From Pseudomonas sp. (lineage in GTDB: Bacteria > Pseudomonadota > Gammaproteobacteria > Pseudomonadales > Pseudomonadaceae): 30,417 nt of DNA. Location: contig NZ_JASLAW010000038.1 of NCBI RefSeq assembly GCF_030147005.1, positions 1-30,417 of the forward strand, given 5' to 3'. Positions 1 through 7,930 of the stretch are shown piece after piece. The translations under genes were made by a program, and so were the position numbers. How positions within the stretch are numbered: the first letter of the stretch is position 1; each line of letters starts with the position of its first letter. Below the pieces are notes generated by a model. The model was not told where the DNA came from. It saw only the letters and a list, made by a program, of their open reading frames with translations, and did not search any database.

Positions 1-63
1 CGCGAAGGCGAGGGTCATTCGCCATTGATGTCGAATGAACCGCGCCGTCGCGAGCAAGCCCGC
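1..63. repeat. REP-like palindrome, left part cut by window edge
   Basis: The first bases (cgcgaaggcg) and positions about 44-63 (gccgtcgcgagcaagcccgc) are the two arms of the same REP palindrome type seen complete at 25696-25784 and 30198-30287. The outer left arm (gggcttgct) lies outside the window. No coding sequence is apparent here. Confidence 0.6.
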
Positions 64-182
64 AGCCACATTTGGATCTCTGAACTATGTGGAATATTCA
101 TCGTCCTGTAACCCCCGCGCCGCCAAACCGTCATCCTCCGCGCCCATCCTGTACTCCCCGCACTCGCATTGGGAGACTCCAA

Positions 183-380
183 ATGGCCCGGCCCTACGAA
201 GACAGCAACAGCACCGTCAAGACCCGTCGTCAGCAGGAAGACCAGCGCCGCATGGCGTTCCGTCGCGCAATTGAAGACCGCTGCGACCAGCGCCAGCTGC
301 TCCAGAGCATCAGTGACTACCCGGAACTCCATTGGCAGGCACCCTTGGCTGCCCAGCGAAGCGCTCAGCCAGCGCGCTGA
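183..380 (+). CDS. Small basic protein, possibly PA3496-family putative envelope integrity protein
   Basis: A 65-residue, strongly charged soluble protein with no signal peptide or membrane segment. The ATG at 183 is preceded by GGGAG with 7-nt spacing, a good ribosome-binding site, which is the main evidence that it is real. The central stretch (TRRQQEDQRRMAFRRAIED, residues 14-32) looks like an amphipathic basic helix and resembles, from memory, the short Pseudomonas PA3496-family proteins; that assignment is tentative. The last 71 bp overlap the 3' end of the convergent LysR gene (stop at 310). Residues after about 52 (APLAAQRSAQPAR) read antisense to that gene and may be a recent extension. 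Function is unknown. Confidence 0.55.
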   Translation: MARPYEDSNSTVKTRRQQEDQRRMAFRRAIEDRCDQRQLLQSISDYPELHWQAPLAAQRSAQPAR

Positions 381-1284
381 TCTGCACCCGCTCGCTGCGG
401 ATAAAGCCCAGGAACGCATGGGCCACCGGTGACAGCCGCTTGGCTTTGGCTTGCACCAGGCACCAACTGCGGTACAGCGGCAGTTCTTCCACCGGCAGCT
501 CCTTGAGCCCGCCGGTGGCCAACTCCAGGTTCAAGGCGTGGCGCGTCAGCAGGGCCACGCCCAAACCTGCGACCACGCACTCACGCTGCGCCTCGGCCGA
601 CGCCACTTCCACCGTCTGAGTGAAGTGCACGCGTTTTTCCTTGAAGTACTCTTCGCAGGCCAGCCGCGTGCCGGAACCCGGTTCGCGGATGAGCAGGGTG
701 TAAGGTTCCAGATCTTGCAGGCGCAGCGGCCCTTGCAGGCTCAGGGGATGATCCGGCAACGCCACGGCGACGATCGGGTTATTCAGAAACGGCAGGAACT
801 CCAGGCCCATGTCCTGGGGCACCATGGACATGATCACCAGATCGTCGCGGTTGTCCGAGAGCCGGCGAATCACTTGGGCGCGATTGACCACGGTCAGGTG
901 CAGCTGCACCTCCGGGTGCTGGCGCTTGAAGGCGGCGAACAGGTGCGGCACGAAGTATTTGGCGCTCGATTCCACCGCCAGCTTCAACTGCCCCTGCAGT
1001 GAGCCCTGCATGTCGGAGAGTTGCATGTCGAGGTTTTCCAGGCGCCCGAAAATATCCCGGCTGGCCCGCTGCAGCGCTTCGGCGGCCTCGGTCATGTAGA
1101 GCTTTTTGCCGACATAATCGAACAACGGCTGGCCGATCAGCTCTTCAAGCTGGCGAATCTGCAGGCTGACGGCGGGCTGGGTGAGGGACATTTCCTCGGC
1201 TGCACGGCTGTAGGAACGCAAATCACACACTTCATTGAAAATCTGCAACTGACGCAATGTCATACGCATCAATGATTTACGCAT
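310..1284 (-). CDS. pycR: LysR-family regulator of pyruvate carboxylase (PycR)
   Basis: A 324-residue LysR-type transcriptional regulator. An N-terminal winged helix-turn-helix (about residues 8-66, with the typical SYSRAAEEMSLTQPAVSLQIR recognition region) is followed by a LysR substrate-binding domain (about 95-300). It is divergent from the pycA-pycB operon, the arrangement of P. aeruginosa PycR (PA5437), so control of pyruvate carboxylase is inferred from position and family. The ATG at 1284 is chosen because GAGGG lies 8 nt upstream; internal ATGs 5 and 7 codons later are alternatives. The C-terminal tail (about 25 residues beyond the usual LysR end) is antisense to the small gene at 183-380. 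The likely operator is the dyad at 1321-1338. Confidence 0.88.
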   Translation of the reverse strand: MRKSLMRMTLRQLQIFNEVCDLRSYSRAAEEMSLTQPAVSLQIRQLEELIGQPLFDYVGKKLYMTEAAEALQRASRDIFGRLENLDMQLSDMQGSLQGQLKLAVESSAKYFVPHLFAAFKRQHPEVQLHLTVVNRAQVIRRLSDNRDDLVIMSMVPQDMGLEFLPFLNNPIVAVALPDHPLSLQGPLRLQDLEPYTLLIREPGSGTRLACEEYFKEKRVHFTQTVEVASAEAQRECVVAGLGVALLTRHALNLELATGGLKELPVEELPLYRSWCLVQAKAKRLSPVAHAFLGFIRSERVQISALAERFAGQPRVPANGVPGSH

Positions 1285-1320
1285 TAATTAAGCCCTCACG
1301 CCGCTGGTCGTTCGGCCAAC

Positions 1321-1338
1321 TATAAGTCTTTGCTTATA
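1321..1338. promoter_or_regulatory. Dyad-symmetric LysR-type operator between pycR and pycA
   Basis: TATAAG-N6-CTTATA is a perfect 6-bp inverted repeat. It lies 37 bp upstream of the pycR start, in an AT-rich island (1321-1368) that stands out in a GC-rich genome. Divergent LysR regulators normally bind such a site to control both directions. Binding by PycR is inferred. Confidence 0.55.
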
Positions 1339-1425
1339 CACAACCCAATAATTATTGATTTTTATTAATCCCTCGGTGCGCATAGTGTGTGTCTCGCGAC
1401 TGTCATGAAACATTTGGTCACGCGC

Positions 1426-1446
1426 CGACCCGGCTACACAGGGTCG
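1426..1446 (+). other. Small inverted repeat in the pycA leader
   Basis: CGACCC and GGGTCG (6 bp, perfect) flank a 9-nt loop, about 35 nt before the pycA start codon. It could fold in the mRNA leader. There is no T-tract, so it is not an intrinsic terminator. Function unknown. Confidence 0.3.
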
Positions 1447-1480
1447 AAGAACGCAGCAATCGGCTCAAGGGAATTTCCAA

Positions 1481-2896
1481 GTGATAAAAAAGATCCTGAT
1501 CGCCAACCGTGGTGAAATTGCCGTACGAATCGTGCGTGCCTGCGCCGAGATGGGCATTCGCTCGGTCGCGGTTTATTCGGACGCCGACCGCCACGCGTTG
1601 CACGTCAAGCGTGCCGACGAAGCCCACAGCATCGGTGCCGAGCCCCTGGCTGGCTACCTGAACCCTCGCAAGCTGGTGAACCTGGCCGTGGAGACCGGTT
1701 GCGATGCGCTGCACCCCGGCTACGGCTTCCTGTCGGAAAACGCCGAATTGGCGGACATCTGCGCCGAGCGCGGGATTAAGTTCATCGGCCCGTCGGCGGA
1801 AGTGATTCGCCGCATGGGCGACAAGACCGAAGCGCGCCGCAGCATGATCAAGGCCGGCGTGCCGGTCACGCCGGGCACCGAAGGCAACGTCGCCGACATC
1901 CATGAAGCCCTCACTGAAGGCGACCGTATCGGTTACCCGGTGATGCTCAAAGCCACGTCCGGTGGTGGCGGTCGGGGTATTCGTCGTTGCAACAGCCGCG
2001 AAGAACTCGAACAGGCCTTCCCCCGGGTGATTTCCGAAGCGACCAAGGCCTTCGGCTCGGCAGAAGTGTTCCTGGAAAAATGCATCGTCAATCCCAAGCA
2101 TATCGAGGCGCAGATCCTCGGTGACAGCTTTGGCAACGTCGTGCACCTGTTCGAGCGCGATTGCTCGATTCAGCGTCGCAACCAGAAGCTCATCGAAATC
2201 GCCCCCAGCCCGCAACTGACCCCCGAACAGCGCGCCTACATCGGCGACCTGTCGGTGCGCGCGGCCAAGGCCGTGGGCTACGAAAACGCCGGCACCGTGG
2301 AGTTCCTGCTCGCCGAGGGCGAGGTGTACTTCATGGAAATGAACACGCGGGTGCAGGTGGAACACACCATCACCGAGGAAATCACCGGGATCGACATCGT
2401 CCGCGAGCAGATCCGTATCGCCTCGGGCCTGCCGCTGTCGGTCAAGCAGGAAGACATCCAGCACCGTGGCTTTGCGTTGCAGTTTCGAATCAATGCCGAA
2501 GACCCGAAGAACAACTTCCTCCCAAGCTTCGGCAAGATCACCCGCTACTACGCCCCCGGCGGTCCCGGCGTGCGTACCGACACGGCGATCTACACCGGTT
2601 ACACCATCCCCCCGTTCTACGACTCCATGTGCCTGAAACTGGTGGTGTGGGCGTTGACCTGGGAAGAAGCCATGGACCGCGGCCTGCGTGCCCTGGATGA
2701 CATGCGCCTGCAAGGCGTGAAGACCACCGCCGCCTATTACCAGGAAATCCTGCGCAACCCGGAATTCCGCAGCGGCCAGTTCAACACCAGTTTTGTGGAA
2801 AGCCACCCTGAGCTGACCAACTACTCGATCAAGCGCAAACCCGAAGAGCTGGCCCTGGCCATCGCCGCCGCCATCGCCGCCCACGCAGGCCTGTGA
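1481..2896 (+). CDS. pycA: Pyruvate carboxylase subunit A (biotin carboxylase)
   Basis: A 471-residue ATP-grasp biotin carboxylase that uses ATP and bicarbonate to carboxylate biotin carried on the partner subunit. Visible landmarks: N-terminal KILIANRGEIAVRI (4-17), glycine-rich ATP loop GGGGRGIR (161-168), ERDCSIQRRNQK (225-236) and the catalytic segment EMNTRVQVEHTITE (286-299). The start is GTG at 1481, with AAGGGAA about 8 nt upstream. Length matches stand-alone biotin carboxylases (about 450-470 aa). The acetyl-CoA carboxylase subunit AccC is a close relative, but pairing with the downstream carboxyltransferase/biotin gene marks this as the A subunit of the two-subunit pyruvate carboxylase of pseudomonads. 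The next gene starts only 11 bp after the stop, so the two are cotranscribed. Confidence 0.93.
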   Translation: MIKKILIANRGEIAVRIVRACAEMGIRSVAVYSDADRHALHVKRADEAHSIGAEPLAGYLNPRKLVNLAVETGCDALHPGYGFLSENAELADICAERGIKFIGPSAEVIRRMGDKTEARRSMIKAGVPVTPGTEGNVADIHEALTEGDRIGYPVMLKATSGGGGRGIRRCNSREELEQAFPRVISEATKAFGSAEVFLEKCIVNPKHIEAQILGDSFGNVVHLFERDCSIQRRNQKLIEIAPSPQLTPEQRAYIGDLSVRAAKAVGYENAGTVEFLLAEGEVYFMEMNTRVQVEHTITEEITGIDIVREQIRIASGLPLSVKQEDIQHRGFALQFRINAEDPKNNFLPSFGKITRYYAPGGPGVRTDTAIYTGYTIPPFYDSMCLKLVVWALTWEEAMDRGLRALDDMRLQGVKTTAAYYQEILRNPEFRSGQFNTSFVESHPELTNYSIKRKPEELALAIAAAIAAHAGL

Positions 2897-2907
2897 GGAA
2901 TATTCCA

Positions 2908-4716
2908 ATGACTAAAAAGATCTTCGTAACCGACACTATCCTGCGCGACGCCCACCAATCGTTGCTGGCGACCCGCATGCGCACCGACGACATGCTGCCG
3001 ATCTGCGACAAGCTCGACAAAGTCGGCTACTGGTCCCTGGAAGTGTGGGGCGGCGCGACCTTCGACGCTTGCGTTCGCTTTTTGAAAGAAGACCCGTGGG
3101 AGCGCCTGCGCCAACTGCGCGCCGCATTGCCCAACACGCGCCTGCAAATGTTGCTGCGCGGCCAGAACCTGCTGGGCTACCGCCATTACAGCGATGATGT
3201 GGTCAAAGCCTTCGTCGCCAAGGCCGCGGTGAATGGCATCGACGTGTTCCGCATCTTCGACGCCATGAACGATGTGCGTAACCTGCGCGTGGCCATCGAA
3301 GCGGTCAAGGCTGCGGGCAAACATGCCCAGGGCACCATCGCCTACACCACCAGCCCGGTGCACACCGTCGAAGCGTTCGTGGCCCAGGCCAAGCAGCTGG
3401 AATCGATGGGGTGCGACTCGATCGCGATCAAGGACATGGCCGGCCTGTTGACGCCGTACGCCACCGGCGAACTGGTCAGGGCACTGAAAGCCGAGCAGAG
3501 CCTGCCGATCTTTATCCATTCCCACGACACGGCGGGTTTGGCCGCGATGTGCCAACTCAAGGCCATCGAAAACGGTGCCGACCATATCGACACCGCCATC
3601 TCCAGCTTCGCCTGGGGCACCAGCCACCCAGGCACCGAGTCGATGGTTGCGGCCCTTAAAGGCAGCGAATTCGACACCGGCCTCGACCTGGAACTGCTGC
3701 AGGAAATCGGCCTGTACTTCTATGCCGTGCGCAAGAAGTATCACCAGTTCGAAAGTGAATTCACCGCCGTCGACACCCGTGTGCAAGTCAACCAGGTGCC
3801 GGGCGGGATGATTTCCAACCTCGCCAACCAGTTGAAAGAGCAAGGCGCTCTGAACCGTATGAGCGAAGTGCTGGCCGAGATTCCTCGGGTACGTGAAGAC
3901 CTCGGCTTCCCGCCGCTGGTCACCCCGACCTCGCAGATCGTTGGCACCCAGGCGTTCTTCAACGTGCTGGCCGGCGAGCGCTACAAAACCATCACCAACG
4001 AAGTGAAGTTGTACCTGCAAGGCGGCTACGGCAAGGCGCCGGCCACCGTCAACGAGAAGCTGCGCCGCCAGGCCATCGGCAGCGAAGAGGTGATCGACGT
4101 ACGCCCGGCCGATTTGCTCAAGCCGGAAATGACCAAACTGCGCAGCGAAATCGGCGCGTTGGCCAAGTCCGAAGAGGACGTGCTGACATACGCCATGTTC
4201 CCGGACATCGGCCGCAAGTTCCTCGAAGAGCGCGACGCCGGCACCCTGGCCCCTGAAGTGCTGTTGCCGATTCCGGAAGCGGGCGGCGTGGCCCGGGCCG
4301 GCGGCGAAGGCGTACCGACCGAGTTCGTCATCGACGTGCACGGCGAAAGCTACCGCGTGGACATCACCGGTGTCGGTGTGAAGGCCGAAGGCAAGCGTCA
4401 CTTCTACCTGTCCATCGACGGCATGCCGGAAGAAGTGGTGTTCGAACCGCTCAACGAGTTTGTCAGCAGCGGCGGCAGCAAGCGCAAGCACGCTACCGAA
4501 CCGGGCCATGTCAGCACTGCGATGCCGGGCAATATCGTCGATGTGCTGGTCAAGGAGGGCGACGTGGTCAAGGCCGGCCAGGCCGTGCTGATTACCGAAG
4601 CCATGAAGATGGAAACTGAAGTCCAGGCAGCGATTGCCGGCAAGGTAACCGCCGTTCATGTGGCCAAGGGCGACCGGGTCAACCCGGGTGAGATCCTGAT
4701 CGAGGTCGAAGGCTGA
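2908..4716 (+). CDS. pycB: Pyruvate carboxylase subunit B (carboxyltransferase plus biotin carrier; OadA-like)
   Basis: A 602-residue protein that transfers the carboxyl group from biotin to pyruvate, giving oxaloacetate, an anaplerotic step in the cytosol. The N-terminal carboxyltransferase TIM barrel starts with TDTILRDAHQSLLATRMR (about 7-24) and contains the IKDMAG metal/substrate segment. A conserved carboxylase domain follows, and the C-terminal biotinyl domain has EAMKMETEV with the biotin-accepting lysine at residue 567. ATG 2908 is preferred over the in-frame GTG at 2893 because GAGGA sits 8-9 nt upstream. Such proteins are often annotated oxaloacetate decarboxylase alpha. The absence of membrane beta and gamma subunits, and the presence of pycA and pycR, support pyruvate carboxylase. 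Confidence 0.92.
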   Translation: MTKKIFVTDTILRDAHQSLLATRMRTDDMLPICDKLDKVGYWSLEVWGGATFDACVRFLKEDPWERLRQLRAALPNTRLQMLLRGQNLLGYRHYSDDVVKAFVAKAAVNGIDVFRIFDAMNDVRNLRVAIEAVKAAGKHAQGTIAYTTSPVHTVEAFVAQAKQLESMGCDSIAIKDMAGLLTPYATGELVRALKAEQSLPIFIHSHDTAGLAAMCQLKAIENGADHIDTAISSFAWGTSHPGTESMVAALKGSEFDTGLDLELLQEIGLYFYAVRKKYHQFESEFTAVDTRVQVNQVPGGMISNLANQLKEQGALNRMSEVLAEIPRVREDLGFPPLVTPTSQIVGTQAFFNVLAGERYKTITNEVKLYLQGGYGKAPATVNEKLRRQAIGSEEVIDVRPADLLKPEMTKLRSEIGALAKSEEDVLTYAMFPDIGRKFLEERDAGTLAPEVLLPIPEAGGVARAGGEGVPTEFVIDVHGESYRVDITGVGVKAEGKRHFYLSIDGMPEEVVFEPLNEFVSSGGSKRKHATEPGHVSTAMPGNIVDVLVKEGDVVKAGQAVLITEAMKMETEVQAAIAGKVTAVHVAKGDRVNPGEILIEVEG

Positions 4717-4747
4717 CAGTAGCCTTCGACATTACCGCTTAATCCTC

Positions 4748-4774
4748 GGGGGGGCAGGTGCCCTCCTTTTTTTT
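4748..4774 (+). terminator. Intrinsic terminator of pycAB
   Basis: A GC-rich stem (GGGGGGC pairing with GCCCTCC, one G-T wobble) with a short AGGT loop, followed directly by eight T. It lies 31 bp after the pycB stop. Confidence 0.9.
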
Positions 4775-4809
4775 GCCTGAAAATCAGTATCGGGGGTGCT
4801 GCAGCGCGA

Positions 4810-6111
4810 TCAGAAGCTCATCGTCCATTGCCCCGTCACGCCTTGATTGCGGCTATGGGTCCCCGCTTGGCCGCTGTAGCTCAGGCCCAGCGTGTGTTGT
4901 TTGGACAGTGCAAGGTCCAGGCCGGCTTGCACGTCCAGGCTGTTGCGGTCCAGTGACGTACCGGTGAGTGTGAAGCCGTCCAGTGCCACCGGTACATTGC
5001 GATAGGATTGGCGCACCTGGCTGTCGACTGCGCCGTAGAGATGTTTCCAGCCGGTGCTGAGGTGGGGCGTGAGGGTGACTTGATTGTCGAACCGGTAAAC
5101 CGTCGCCAGGCGCAGGCCAAACGTGCTGCTCAGATTCTGCTGGGTTTGCGCACCGACGTTGAGTGCGCTCAGGCCACCCCTTTCCTTGAAACTGTCGCGG
5201 TGGTAACGCTGGTAGCCAAGGCCGGCGAAAGGTTCGACGCTGAAATCCTCGCTGCCCACTTGATAGCCCAGTTCCGAGAGCAGCGTTTGGCTTTGGGCAT
5301 CGTAATGAGATTTCAGCTGGTCTCTGTAACCAAGCACATTGACGTCGCGTGTGTTGGCGCCGGCGTGGCTGCTGTAAATCGCACCCAGGCGCAGGGCCAG
5401 CGGGCCGTCCTGGCGTACGGCATAGGCACCCAAATGCAAGCTGTCCAGTTCTGCGCGGAAGCGTTGAGCATCAAGATTGCTGGCCGATTTAGCGCCCATC
5501 ACACCTACGCGCCACGCCTGGTCCACCGCCCAGTCGGCGCCCAGCAGCAGGCCACGGGTACGGTGTTTCAGGCCGGCGCTGCCGCTTCGTGGGTCGAGGT
5601 TGCCGTCGTTGCCCAGGCCCTGCACCCAAACGTGACTGTCGTCGTCGGCAGGCAGGGTGCGCAGGGTAGAGAGCAATTGATTGCTGATTTGGCCGGTGAC
5701 CGCGTGGGTGGCGGTGGCCAGGTTGGCGTTTTGGCTACCGGCCAATTGTTCGAGGGCTGCGCCGATCCCGCCGGGCTGTCCGGCAAGTGCTGCACCCACT
5801 TTTTGCAATTGCTTGATTTGCTCAGAGGTCAGCTCACCGGAGTGGAGCAGGTCAAGCAGCGCGGGTTCCAGCACCCTGGCGACCTGCAAGCCATTGTGGG
5901 TGGTGGCCTGTCCCGTGAGGTAACCGGGATAGGGCGGTGGAGAGGGCGGCGCCTCGAACTCGGGAGCGTAGGCCAACTCAGCGTCGATCAAATCGTAAGG
6001 CTGGAAAAAAAACGGCCTGTATTCGATATCGCCACGTGCGTGCGCAGGTTGAATACTGACGGCCATTGCAAGGCTGATGAACGCTGCGATTCTGGGGGGT
6101 GAAAAAGACAT
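4810..6111 (-). CDS. Short autotransporter-domain outer-membrane beta-barrel protein
   Basis: A 433-residue exported protein. Residues 1-25 form a signal peptide (hydrophobic core AAFISLAMAVSI, cleavage likely after AHA at 23-25). A short passenger of about 130 residues follows, including a proline-rich stretch (about 53-63) and a helical part (about 75-155). From about residue 158 to the end it has alternating beta-strand character ending in WTMSF, the terminal aromatic typical of outer-membrane barrels, consistent with an autotransporter beta-domain. The ATG at 6111 has AGAGGT about 7 nt upstream; the open frame continues further upstream but only as antisense to the ABC permease. No catalytic motif is seen in the passenger. 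Substrate and role (surface anchor, adhesin or export of the passenger) are unknown. Confidence 0.8.
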   Translation of the reverse strand: MSFSPPRIAAFISLAMAVSIQPAHARGDIEYRPFFFQPYDLIDAELAYAPEFEAPPSPPPYPGYLTGQATTHNGLQVARVLEPALLDLLHSGELTSEQIKQLQKVGAALAGQPGGIGAALEQLAGSQNANLATATHAVTGQISNQLLSTLRTLPADDDSHVWVQGLGNDGNLDPRSGSAGLKHRTRGLLLGADWAVDQAWRVGVMGAKSASNLDAQRFRAELDSLHLGAYAVRQDGPLALRLGAIYSSHAGANTRDVNVLGYRDQLKSHYDAQSQTLLSELGYQVGSEDFSVEPFAGLGYQRYHRDSFKERGGLSALNVGAQTQQNLSSTFGLRLATVYRFDNQVTLTPHLSTGWKHLYGAVDSQVRQSYRNVPVALDGFTLTGTSLDRNSLDVQAGLDLALSKQHTLGLSYSGQAGTHSRNQGVTGQWTMSF

Positions 6112-6227
6112 GAATCCCGACCTCTGATGAATGAGGCCGGGAATGTAGCGAGGACGTCGCGCGATAACTGTCAGGCCGTCGACCGCTGGGTTGCGGGAGT
6201 TGTCCTCAGTGAGGTGCGGATGAAGCC

Positions 6228-6998
6228 TCAACCGCGGCGCACGTAACCTTTGCCGAAGTGCCGCTCCATGCGCGCCTGGATCAGTTCCAGCCCGAGGGAC
6301 ATCACCCAGTAAATGATCGCCGCAGTGGTGAGCATTTCGATATAGCGGTAGCTCGAGCGGCCATAGGACTGCGCCAGGAACATCACTTCCCAAACCCCCA
6401 TCACCGAGATCAGCGACGAGTCTTTGAGCATCGAGATAAATTGATTGGTGGCCGGCGGAATGATGGTGCGCATGGCCTGGGGCAGGGTGACATGCCAGAA
6501 GATCGCCCGGTCGCGCATGCCCAGCGCCAGCGCGGCTTCCCGTTGGCCATGGGGCACGCCGAGGATGCCGGCGCGGAAAATCTCGCTCAGGTAGGCGCCA
6601 TAGTTCAGCGACAGCGCAATGATCCCGGCGACGATGGCGCCCGGCACCAGGCCCAATTGCGGCAGGCCCAGGTAAATCAGCAGGATCTGGATCAGCAGCG
6701 GCGTGCCGCGAAAGAACGAGGCGTAGAAACTGGCAATGCCAAACGCCACCGCGCTTTTCGACAGGCGCCCCAGGGCAGTGATAAAGCCCAGCACCGACGA
6801 CGCGACGATGGCACACAGGCACAAAAACAGCGTCAGCGCCGCACCTTGCAGGAAGCCATTGGGTGCCAGGTGCAGGCCGACCAGGTTGGGCAGCTTGTCG
6901 AGGATGATCGAGAACTTCAGGTCAAAGCTCAGGAAGAAACTGGCAAACAGGGCGAACAGCACCGCCCAGGTCAGGTAAAGCCGTAGGCGAAAACTCAT
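6228..6998 (-). CDS. Polar amino-acid ABC transporter permease (HisM/GlnP type)
   Basis: A 256-residue inner-membrane protein with about five hydrophobic helices. The ABC permease EAA loop is at IFRAGILGVPHGQREAALALGM (split here as IFRAGILGV and PHGQREAALALGM), which docks with the ATPase. Family features match the His/Glu/Gln/Arg/opine permease group. ATG 6998 is chosen because it overlaps the stop of the upstream binding-protein gene by 4 bp (ATGA), a sign of translational coupling; an ATG 24 bp earlier would extend the overlap. No ATPase gene follows; the next gene downstream is the autotransporter-like protein. The ATP-binding subunit must therefore be encoded elsewhere, or a shared one is used. 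Confidence 0.88.
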   Translation of the reverse strand: MSFRLRLYLTWAVLFALFASFFLSFDLKFSIILDKLPNLVGLHLAPNGFLQGAALTLFLCLCAIVASSVLGFITALGRLSKSAVAFGIASFYASFFRGTPLLIQILLIYLGLPQLGLVPGAIVAGIIALSLNYGAYLSEIFRAGILGVPHGQREAALALGMRDRAIFWHVTLPQAMRTIIPPATNQFISMLKDSSLISVMGVWEVMFLAQSYGRSSYRYIEMLTTAAIIYWVMSLGLELIQARMERHFGKGYVRRG

Positions 6999-7816
6999 TG
7001 GCTGATATCGGCGCCGATCCATTTTTGCGACAGCTTGGTCAAGGTGCCGTCCTGTTTCAGCTGGGCGAAGACCTCACGCACTTTGCTGTCCCACTGCGGG
7101 TCGCCTTTCTCGATGGCGACCGAGTTGGGCTCCGAATACAACGGCGCGCCTGCGAGCTTGAAACGCTTGTCCTGGGTCAGACGCGGTTGCGCGGTGACCA
7201 GGTTGGTGAGGATCGCATCCAGGCGCACGCCTGCGCCCAGGCCGAGGTCCTGGAAGGCTACGTTGTCGGTGTCATACGGGGCGATCTGCACCTCTTCGAA
7301 CGGGTACTGCAACTGGGTGTCTTCAGCGCCTTCGATCACCAGGTTCTTGTTCAGGTAGCTTTCATAGCTGGAGGCGCTGGTGAGGCCGACTTTCTTGCCG
7401 CTCAGGTCGTTGGCGCCATGGATGCGATCATCCTTGGCGTTGACCACGATCACGGCGGGCGAGGCGTAGTACTGCACCGGGAAATCGAACACTTCGGCGC
7501 GCGCCTTGCTCGGGGTCATGGAGCAGATGCAAATGTCGTAGCGCCCGCTCCAGCGGCCGGCGGCGATTACGTCCCAGGACGGCGTTTCCAGGCGCAGCTT
7601 CACCCCCAGTTTTTGCGCCACGGCCTTGGCCACGTCCACGTCGAAACCGTCGAGCTGGTTCTGCTCATTGAGGAATGAAAACGGCGGGTAGCTTTCCATC
7701 AGCACGCCGACCAATTCTTTTTTCTGCTCGATACGGTCCAGGGTGACACCGCCAAAGGCTTGGGTGGAAGCGGCCAACATCGTCAGGCCAAGGGCCAACA
7801 GCGGTCTGAATTTCAA
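6995..7816 (-). CDS. Amino-acid ABC transporter periplasmic substrate-binding protein
   Basis: A 273-residue SBP_bac_3-type periplasmic binding protein that delivers a small amino-acid-like ligand to the permease encoded just downstream. With the TTG start at 7816 the N-terminus is a classic signal peptide (MKFRPLLALGLTMLAASTQAFG), and AGG lies about 9 nt upstream. An ATG at 7867 would add 17 residues and give an unusually long pre-region, so TTG is preferred. The family signature region is visible as DGFDVDVAKAVAQKLGV, followed by ICSMTPSKARAEVFDFP. The ligand cannot be read from the sequence. The divergent homocysteine methyltransferase gene hints at methionine, S-methylmethionine or another sulfur compound. 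Confidence 0.86.
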   Translation of the reverse strand: MKFRPLLALGLTMLAASTQAFGGVTLDRIEQKKELVGVLMESYPPFSFLNEQNQLDGFDVDVAKAVAQKLGVKLRLETPSWDVIAAGRWSGRYDICICSMTPSKARAEVFDFPVQYYASPAVIVVNAKDDRIHGANDLSGKKVGLTSASSYESYLNKNLVIEGAEDTQLQYPFEEVQIAPYDTDNVAFQDLGLGAGVRLDAILTNLVTAQPRLTQDKRFKLAGAPLYSEPNSVAIEKGDPQWDSKVREVFAQLKQDGTLTKLSQKWIGADISQ

Positions 7817-7895
7817 AATCGAGCACCTGAATAAAAAAGGGGTTGTTATTAACCGAATGGTACGCATTAAATAGTTATAAGAACGACTCTCATAG

Positions 7896-7908
7896 TGAGT
7901 TATTTTCA
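7896..7908. promoter_or_regulatory. MetR-like site in the mmuM/ABC divergent region
   Basis: TGAG-TTATT-TTCA differs at one base from the MetR consensus TGAA-N5-TTCA. It lies between the divergent binding-protein and homocysteine methyltransferase genes. A short site such as this can occur by chance, so the call is tentative. Confidence 0.3.
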
Positions 7909-7930
7909 TAAGCATATGAGTAAAAAGCAT

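Noticed and set aside
1418..2908. A 496-codon minus-strand open frame opposite pycA
   Set aside because: Shadow of the biotin carboxylase gene; the real protein has intact ATP-grasp motifs.
2821..4659. A 612-codon open frame on the minus strand opposite pycB
   Set aside because: It is the antisense shadow of a GC-rich gene, with histidine/valine/glycine-rich composition, no ribosome-binding site and no family resemblance.
6112..6822. N-terminal extension of the autotransporter-like gene to 670 residues
   Set aside because: The extra residues are antisense to the ABC permease; the signal peptide and ribosome-binding site fix the start at 6111.
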